A DNA stretch of 64,000 bases. Source: Craterostigma plantagineum. Lineage: Eukaryota; Streptophyta; Magnoliopsida; Lamiales; Linderniaceae. The notes beneath the pieces are model-generated. The model searched no databases and was not told the origin of the DNA. It was given only the letters and a program-made list of their open reading frames with translations. The position numbers and the translations under genes are program-made. Positions 57,140 through 64,000 of this stretch are shown piece after piece (position 1 is the first letter of the stretch; every line of letters starts with the position of its first letter). The stretch covers positions 11,595,501 to 11,659,500 of the forward strand of contig JAPQWV010000017.1 of assembly GCA_027422505.1 (NCBI GenBank), in the 5' to 3' direction.

Positions 57140-57491
57140 GTGTAGAATACCATTTGTAATTGTGTTTGATTTCATTAGTTGTCCTTGTAATTTGGGGCGT
57201 TTTGTATAGTAGTCCTTAGATTAGGACTAGTTTGATATTTATACCAAATTTGTTTGGTATAAATACATGTAAATCAATTGAGCTGAATAGAGAAAGTTTT
57301 TAGAATTGATCCGAAGGGCTTGCAATTCGATTTCTAGAAAGAGAAACAACAGTAACTTTCTCACTCTACTCAAATTCTCTCTCTTGTTCTTCATTTGAGT
57401 TTTTCGATCGAATTCAATTGCTTATCTAAACGATCCAATTACTATGAATTCTAGCCTAGGATCGTAGAGTTGTTAATCGTAGGACCTAACA
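57140..57491 (+). repeat. 5' LTR of element C (352 bp)
   Basis: TGTAGAATACCATTTG... to ...GGACCTAACA. TATA-like GGTATAAATACATG near 57257. Closely matches 27657-28006. Confidence 0.92.
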
Positions 57492-57493
57492 AT

Positions 57494-57505
57494 TGGTATC
57501 AGAGC
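57494..57505 (+). other. primer binding site (initiator tRNA-Met)
   Basis: TGGTATCAGAGC two bases after the LTR end. Confidence 0.93.
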
Positions 57506-58548
57506 AGATTCGGTCTGTTTTGAATCGAAAATTGTTAGAATTAGATCGAAAATCATTTTCTAGATACTGTTCCTCGAAGAACAGGTTTGGCGCGAAAACC
57601 TTTTCGATCCAATTGCTTAATTCTGTGCTTAATTGACTTGAATTTGGTGTTTCTGTGCTTGTTTAAGTGTTAGATCATCATTGCGATCAGTTTTAGGATT
57701 GAATTGCTTCTGCGTGTTACTGTTTGCGAAGAACATGAAGAACACGTTCTGATTTTGATCAAATTCGATATATTTTGCTTCATAACGTGTTTAATTGCTT
57801 GTTCGTGCGTGATTAGTACTTGATTGCGAGCAATTACCTCAAACTTCACTATCTGATTCTTTGTTTTTGCTCGAATTTGTGTTAATCGTATTCTGTGAAT
57901 TTTTCTTGATTGCTCAAACTTTTCTCGCTAAGTTTTGCGATCGGATTAGTTTCTCGATCGATAAACTTAGAGCGAGAATTTTTCTCGGTCAGAATACGAA
58001 GTCAGCGCTAGAATCGTCATCAGCAGAAACGATTTTAGTTAGAAATATTTCTCGAGCATTATACAGCGAAAAACTTTTTCGAGAGAGACTTATTTTGACT
58101 TTGCATGCGTAAAAACTTTCACTCGAAAAACTTTATCAGTCAAACCTTTTAACGGTTGACCAGGCGAAAATCATTTACACGTGAGAAATTTTTCTAGTCA
58201 ACGGATTTATTTTGACTTGTCGAGAAACTTACTAACGTACTGTTTCTTTACGATCGAAATAAATTCACGATCAAGAAATTTTTCTCGACCGAATGACTTC
58301 GAGCAATTTATCTCGCTCGTAAAATATCACGCTGACAAAATTTCTCGCACGAGAACAGTACTCAGTACATTCTATCTCGATGGAATTAATTTCGATCAAA
58401 CTTTAAAGATTGAATCGAAAATAATTGTCGATCTAATTATCGAATCAAACGCTACTAACGAATTTTGTCACTTGTTAAGCACATTACATCATCTTCAACC
58501 TTCAAAACTATTAACGAAGATCCTTCAACAATCGACTGCAATACAAAC
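57506..58548 (+). repeat. leader of element C with TTCTCGATCG words
   Basis: About 1 kb without a convincing gene. Between 57900 and 58400 it holds TTTCTCG, TTCTCGATCG, CGAGAAACTT and related words, of the same type as the arrays before both ORF3 copies. The gag ATG is at 58549, in a short frame that starts upstream at 58465; the family start MDAYSLGNDN... sets 58549 as the more likely start. Confidence 0.7.
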
Positions 58549-60009
58549 ATGGATGCATACTCACTCGGAAATGACAACCGTCCGCCAATCTTGCAAAGAG
58601 GCGAATACACAATGTGGAGAAGCCGCTTTCTAAATTTCATCGCTCTAAAGGATCAAGCCGAAAATCTACTGAAGTCCCTTGAAGAGGGACCGGCACAGTT
58701 CTGGGTTCATGTACCCGGGGACGAAACAGCTACTCCAGCAATTCCAGCTTCTAGGCGACTAAAGGAGCCTAGAGAATACTCTCAGGAGGAAAGAGCTCGA
58801 GCTAAGGCTGATCTAGTAGCCATGAATACCCTTATGCAGGGCATCCCCAACGATATATACAGACAAATCGACAGCCTTACATCGGCCAAAGGGGTGTGTG
58901 ATGAGCTGCATAGGATGATGCAAAGGACGGAAGTTGGCATAAAGGCCAAGAAGGCGAACATTCTCACTGCTTACGACTCATTCAAAGCAAAGCCGGAGGA
59001 GAGTCTAAACGAGATCTACCAACGATACCTCACTCTTCTCAATGAAATGAGGAAGATAGAAATAAGGAAGACAAACATGGAGACAAACATAAGATTTCTA
59101 TCTTCTCTGCCCACGGAATGGAAGAAAATATCCACTCAAATACGACAAAATAAAGATCTAGAGGAGTTGGATGTCCATGCCGTGTTCGATAATCTCGCTC
59201 AGCATGAGGAGGATATCCGCGAGATTACCAAAGAAGGCAAACAAACCGATGACACGGTTGCCTTAGTCTCGGAGAAGAGGAGCACGAGATCAAGAAAGGA
59301 AAAGGTCGTTAGGCCACCTTCATCATCAGAGTCGGAAGATGAATCGGACTCCGACATCGAGCCGAACATGAAAGCCCTTGGAAAACAGTTAGCTCTCATT
59401 GGACAAATGATGAGCAAGAAGTACTTCAAGAAGAAGTCTTCAACCTCAGCCAATAGACTTCGGACTACAAGCTCGAAGAACAAAGAACGTGCTCCGGAGA
59501 GTTGCGAGGTCAAGAATCCCAAAGAGACTAACAAATGCTTTAGCTGTGGCAAAGCAGGTCACTTCGCCAGAGAGTGCACTCTCCCGAAGAAAAGAGATGC
59601 AAACTACTACTCCAGGAAGCTTCAATTGACAAAACAGAAAGAAGATGGAGTAGCTCTCATGGCCGAATAGGACCAATGGCTCGATGACACGTCGAGCTCC
59701 GAAGAAGAGAACTTAGCCCTCATGGCCCGTGTCGACAACGAATTGGACGCCGAAACATCCACTCGTACGGACGACGACAACGCATCCACGTCTTCAAATG
59801 GGGTAGTCACTCCTTCCACATTATTGACCATGTTAGCATTATATCAAAAGCAATATGCTAACATGAAACGTGAGCAGAAAAGTATAAAGGAAGTAGCGAA
59901 CGAACTTGAGAAAGCTCACGAGAAGATAAATAGTCTCGAACAAGAACTTAGGAGCTCTAGTGCAAAAATAGATGAACTTACTAAGAGCCTACTAGTCAAC
60001 CTCAACTAG
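58549..60009 (+). pseudogene. gag: copia gag of element C with one CCHC knuckle
   Basis: MDAYSLGNDNRPPILQRGEY, WRSRFLNFIALKD, EEGPAQFWVHVPGDE, LMQGIPNDIYRQIDSLTSAK, NILTAYDSFKAKPEESLNE, FLSSLPTEWKKISTQIRQNK: a UBN2-type capsid, open for 374 codons. An acidic Ser-rich linker follows (SSSESEDESDSDIEP), then the knuckle CFSCGKAGHFAREC (59536-59577). The frame meets a single TAG at 59668-59670 where element A has CAG, then stays open to 60009 with DTSSSEEENLALMARVDNEL and the start of a coiled coil (NELEKAHEKINSLEQELRSS). This is one of the best kept genes of the window. Confidence 0.88.
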
Positions 60010-61592
60010 GACAACAGAGCGAAAAGATTAAGGAATTAGAAGATATGCTAGCAAATAACTACAATTGTTTGGTTAGAAATCTCAACGAGAAAGCCATTTT
60101 AAATTGTAGGATAACCGAAGCTACCTCTAAAATCACTAACTTAGAAGCTCAATTAGAAACATCGAATGCTAAGACTAGTGAGCTTAGTAAAGATTTCGAT
60201 GTCTGTCAAGCCGCTAAACTAACCGGAAAATAATTATGCTCTTCTAGGTGAGGAACGCAAGAAACTATATGCCAAAGTAAAGAAATTAGACGATATAGTT
60301 ACGCGTAGGGGACAATCCGAACAGACGATATTTTTGAATAAGCCCAAGGATATAAAGTTCTATAATCCTATAGAAGGCATAGGTTTCACTAACCCGTGTG
60401 TTTTACAAAAGAAAGAAATATACGATGTTAAGCACATGGGCTTAGGAATAACCTCTCTTAGAAATTTTACTGAATCGTCTTATGAAAATACTTTCGATTC
60501 ATCCATTAGACAAGGTCCACATGGTCCAGAAATCCCCTTTGACTACAAGAACTAAATGAAAGGGACAAAAATAGGAAAGAAACTCTAACACCTGTCTGCA
60601 ATTTAGTTCAAATTCTACCTCCTGACTCTCGAACACACCACGAAGAAAGTTAAAACCATTAATTATAAAAATTCTTTCTACAAACCCCCTATCATAAACA
60701 GATAGAGGAGTCAAAGGCAAAGTTAGAAAAAGAACGAGAGAATTTCGAAGCTGAAAAGAAAAAATTCTTTAAGGAGATGGAAAATCTCAAGGCTTCCTCG
60801 TCCTCCCAAACTACCTCTCAGGCTATTACAAAAAGCGTGAAAAATGAAAAATCGCCTTTGAAAGATAAATACTGTAAAAATAATTCTGTTAAAAGTGCTA
60901 TGACTAATTTCACTTTACCTACTTCTACAGGGAGCGTAGCGTCAGCACTAAAAACAAAGGCGAGAGTGTCTAGCACTAAGATAAAGAAGGAGTCATTAGA
61001 TTTAAATGTTTCTGAGCATGCTACTCCTTCTGTTACAATAAAAGACACTCGTAGATATAAAAGAGCTATTTCCACTTTTAAGATAGTTGCTTCTACTTAT
61101 TCACTTCAGCCGATCACCTTTAGAAGCACCAACTTCGAAATCGGCTCTACGTCAAAATTAATCATTCTGAAACAAATGCCACAAGGAAGACTCATACGAA
61201 ACAAGATCCAGCCATAAAGAAAGCTTATGGCACCGTACATGAATGTACTCACCTAAGGTATCCCGTATAAATTAAATCCCCCAAGCACCTTAGGAGACTA
61301 TCACAAGAAAAGATCTTTTCCTCAGTCAAACCCTCCAAAGCATTTGTACGTGCTTAAATTAACCTTCCCTGTAAGGTTCAACCCAAATGGGTTCCTAAAT
61401 CTCCGCTTAGGACGACAAAAGCCAAAAGGGCCAAGTCTCCTATAGAGGCAAAACCCAAACCCACTTTTTCAAAAGTGCAATGGGTTATTAAGACTTTTCC
61501 AAAAATAGATTTAAGAGTCATATCTGAACCCAAAACTAAATCTTCTAATCTTAGAGGATTCATGTTTAAGTGAGTACCTAAAGCTCTCTAAA
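60010..61592 (+). pseudogene. coiled-coil and basic linker of element C
   Basis: The counterpart of 13509-15253: NLNEKAILNCRITEATSKI (60070-60125), GLGITSLRNFTESSYENTF, EKERENFEAEKKKFFKEME, and the basic part with KWVPKSP-type units near 61385-61590. Broken by at least five frame changes and stops, so less well kept than gag. Confidence 0.7.
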
Positions 61593-62212
61593 TTGTTTTT
61601 GCAGATCCATCATGTGTGGTATCTCGACTCTGGTTGCTCCACGCACATGACTGATAATCAAGAGCTGCTGAGCAACTACAAAGACCGACCTAACGGCAAA
61701 GTCAGATTTGGGAACAACGATTCAGCCCCCATTCTAGGACTTGGTGATATCATTCTGAAGAATCTGACCATCAAAGCTGTCTCATACGTCGAAGGCCTCC
61801 GCCATAACTTGTTCTGCATAGGCCAATTCTGTGACAAAGGCTTCCAGGTGGTCTTCCATGCTGACGGTGCAGAATTTTGGATAGTCAGGACACAGAACTC
61901 CTACAAGGACTTCGGAGATCCAATATTTACACGATCAACCTGACGTCTGTGCGGCCCTCGACAGCTGTATGCCTCATTTATCAGACTGATTTACAGAGGA
62001 ACAACTTATGGCATCAACGACTGTCTCATCTGAATATGAAAGCTCTCCAACGCCTTTCTACGAAAAAGTTGGTTCACGGTCTTCCAACTATACTACTACA
62101 AAAAGGAGCATCACTGTTCGGCATGTCACCTAGGGAAAAATGAAGCGAGCATCTCATCACGTCAAGCAAATTGCGTCTACTTCTCGACCATTGGAACTAA
62201 TTCACATGGATC
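61593..62212 (+). pseudogene. copia protease and pre-integrase part of element C
   Basis: WYLDSGCSTHMTDNQ with the protease DSG, GLGDIILKNLTIK, GLRHNLFCIGQFCDKGF, and after a frameshift LWHQRLSHLNMKALQ. The second zinc pair (CSACQLG in element A) is disturbed by a small deletion near 62100-62130. The region ends LELIHMDLC at about 62212, where the integrase deletion starts. Confidence 0.85.
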
Positions 62213-62640
62213 TTTGTCGGGTATTCTTCAACATCAAAAGCGTACCGAGTATACATCAAGTCCAACCGAACTATTAAGGAAAGCTTTAATGTCACTTTTC
62301 ACGAAGTGGCAGATATGGCTTTTGGTAAATTCAATCCAGGACCCGTGCCTAACCCGTTGGTTCCTGCTCAATTTAGTTCAGGACCCGTTCTCAACCCGTT
62401 GGCTTCTAAAGACAACATTTCAGAACCCGTAATCACTGGTGTGTTGGATTCTCTCTTCGAACCTGTATATCGGTCATACACGACGACACCAACAATGGAT
62501 TCTCTACCGAACGAGACCGACGTACCAAGTTCATCTCACACCTCTACCCCACCCAATTCAGAATTCCCACAGAACACCGAAGAACCTACAGTGGTCATCG
62601 AGGAAGTATCATCATAGACGATCAATCCAAGTGCAGTATT
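62213..62640 (+). pseudogene. integrase remnant after 0.55-kb deletion
   Basis: ATGGATCTTTGTCGGGTATT joins MDLC directly to the part that reads VGY.STSKAYRVYIK in element A. About 550 bp present in element A (roughly 15873-16424) are missing, including the second catalytic Asp and the Glu. The Pro-rich linker after it has a local duplication (GPVPNPLVPAQFSSGPVLNPL). Confidence 0.88.
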
Positions 62641-64000
62641 GGAACTTCCTCAGACAAATGATCAATCGGAGACTATAGGCAATCTAGATCCACAGATGGC
62701 TGATGCATCGACTTCAGCCTTGCCTCATGAGCGCAAGTGGACGAGAGGCCACTCGGTTGATCAGATAATTGGTGATCCTTCGGTTGGTGTGAGGACACGT
62801 CGTCAACACAGTCTTTTCAGTTGCTTCATGAGCCAAAACGAGCCTACCAAAGTAGCAGACGCACTTCGAGACCCGGATTGGACAATTGCAATGCAAGAGG
62901 AAATCAATCAATTCGAATGTCTTCAAGTGTGGACCTTGGTACCCCATCCACATGGGAAAATAGTGGTCGGAACTAAATGGGTTTTCAAGAATAAGAAGAA
63001 TGAAGATGGTGAAGTGATCCGGAACAAAGCAAGGCTAGTTGCTAAGGGATACAATCAACAGGAAGGCATCGACTACGACGAGACTTATGCTCCTGTTGCT
63101 CGTATCGAAGCTATCCGCCTCCTACTGGCTTATGCGGCTCACAAAGACTTCAAAGTCTATCGGATGGATGTTAAAACCGCCTTTCTCAACGGCATCTCAA
63201 TCATGTCTATCGCTTGGACAAAGCTCTCTATGGACTAAAACAAGACCCACGTGCTTGGTACGATGTCCTGAGTGAGTTCCTCGTGAAGTCTGGATTCATA
63301 CGAGGAACGATAGACACTACCCTCTTCATTAAATGGCATGACAAAGATCTGATGGTCGTCCAAGTATACGTCGACGACATCATCTTCTAATCAACAAATC
63401 CTCGGCTCTGCAAGAAGTTTGGAGATCTCATGAAGAGCAAATTCGAGATGATGGGAGAGATGCAATTTTTCTTAGGCCTTCAAGTCAGGCAGCTCAATGA
63501 TGGAATTTTCATCAGTCAGACAAAATACATCAAGGATATTCTGAAGAAGTTTCATCAAGACCAGAGCAAGTCTCTCGGCACTTATGTCACCAAGCTGCAA
63601 GTTGGAGGCCGATCCCTCTGGTAAATCGGTCGACATCACACTGTATCGTAGTATTATTGGATCTCTTCTCTACCTCACTTCGAGTCGGCCGGATATCATG
63701 TTTGCCACCTGCTTGTGTGCCCGTTTTCAAGCCAATCCCAAAGAATCCCATATGCTCGCGGTTAAAAGAATTTTACGCTACCTTAAGGGTACCTCTACCC
63801 TTGGCCTATGGTATCCAAAAGGTACGAATTTTAAACTTATCGGCTACACTGACGCTGACTATGCAGGTTGCCAAATGGACAGGAAAAGCCCGTCCGGTGG
63901 CGCTCAATTTTTAGGCGAAAAGTTGGTTTGCTGGTCATCCAAAAAGCAGAACTGTGTGTCCACTTCGACGGCCGAAGCAGAATACGTAGCTGCCGCCAGC
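62641..64000 (+). pseudogene. copia RT and RNase H of element C, runs off the window
   Basis: [59 protein letters not shown] and [10 protein letters not shown]; then about 60 bp seen in element A ([14 protein letters not shown] region) are missing. It resumes with [21 protein letters not shown] followed by TAA (63388-63390), FGDLMKSKFEMMGEMQFFLG and RNase H with GYTDADYAGCQMDRKS and VCWSSKKQNCVSTSTAEAEY up to the edge. It shows the empty target site (TTTGG once) of the solo LTR that interrupts element A. Confidence 0.88.

Larger units (their letters stand above)
57140..64000 (+). mobile_element. SIRE-type copia element C, leaves window on the right
   Basis: LTR (57140-57491), primer site (57494-57505), leader, gag, coiled-coil linker, protease, a deletion over integrase, RT, RNase H to the window end. 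It inserted into the gypsy LTR fragment. By its LTR it belongs with the two ORF3 modules (27657 and 33908). It shares gag-pol from 59475 on with element A at high identity by eye. Stops, frameshifts and the integrase deletion make it non-autonomous. Confidence 0.88.

Overview
This window is repeat-rich DNA from a flowering plant, probably a eudicot (inference). I see no host gene, CRISPR array, functional RNA gene or prokaryotic signal. Nearly all of it is nested and broken transposable elements. The plant-type evidence is: copia and gypsy primer binding sites complementary to initiator tRNA-Met (TGGTATCAGAGC), a Tekay-type chromovirus with a C-terminal chromodomain, SIRE-type copia elements with long leaders and coiled-coil gag extensions, a CACTA (En/Spm) element with TNP2 and Ulp1-like protease genes, a hAT-type MITE and a Mutator-like foldback element. 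All coding regions carry stops or frameshifts.

Layout: (1) 1-2369, minus strand, the 5' part of a SIRE-type copia element that runs off the left edge. (2) 2370-9969, minus strand, a Tekay gypsy element with 3' LTR, integrase/chromodomain, RNase H, RT, protease and gag; its 5' LTR is lost. (3) 9970-28006, plus strand, an apparently chimeric SIRE-type element A: 5' LTR of one family, gag-pol that switches family near 13113, a 1691-bp solo LTR inside RT (17703-19393, perfect 5-bp target duplication), a third ORF (ORF3) and a 3' LTR of another family. (4) 28012-34901, a short inverted LTR piece, then a second diverged copy of the ORF3 module and its LTR, which holds a hAT MITE (34091-34727). (5) 34954-56262, a minus-strand CACTA element split by a gypsy solo LTR (35605-39064, itself holding a foldback Mutator-like element), a Tork-like copia (40094-44522), a gag-only gypsy derivative with a 5S-rRNA-like LTR segment (44523-48882), a 1.65-kb duplicated segment and a truncated copia (50948-52275). 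(6) 56263-57139, a gypsy LTR fragment. (7) 57140-64000, SIRE-type element C, which lacks its integrase core and runs off the right edge.

How the parts fit: element C and both ORF3 modules carry the same LTR of about 350 bp, so the intact family was probably LTR - motif-rich leader - gag-pol - long spacer - ORF3 - LTR. In both copies the ORF3 ATG follows directly on a branch-site/polypyrimidine/CAG signal, as expected of an env-positioned gene expressed from a spliced RNA. Its encoded protein is not one I can name. Each element family also carries, in its leader or LTR, an array of its own short CG-containing word (TCGGGCGA, CCGAGAAA, TTCTCGATCG, TTCGC, AAGTTTTCG and others). These two observations are the best candidates for undescribed biology here. 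All comparisons were made by eye; no alignment or database search was run.
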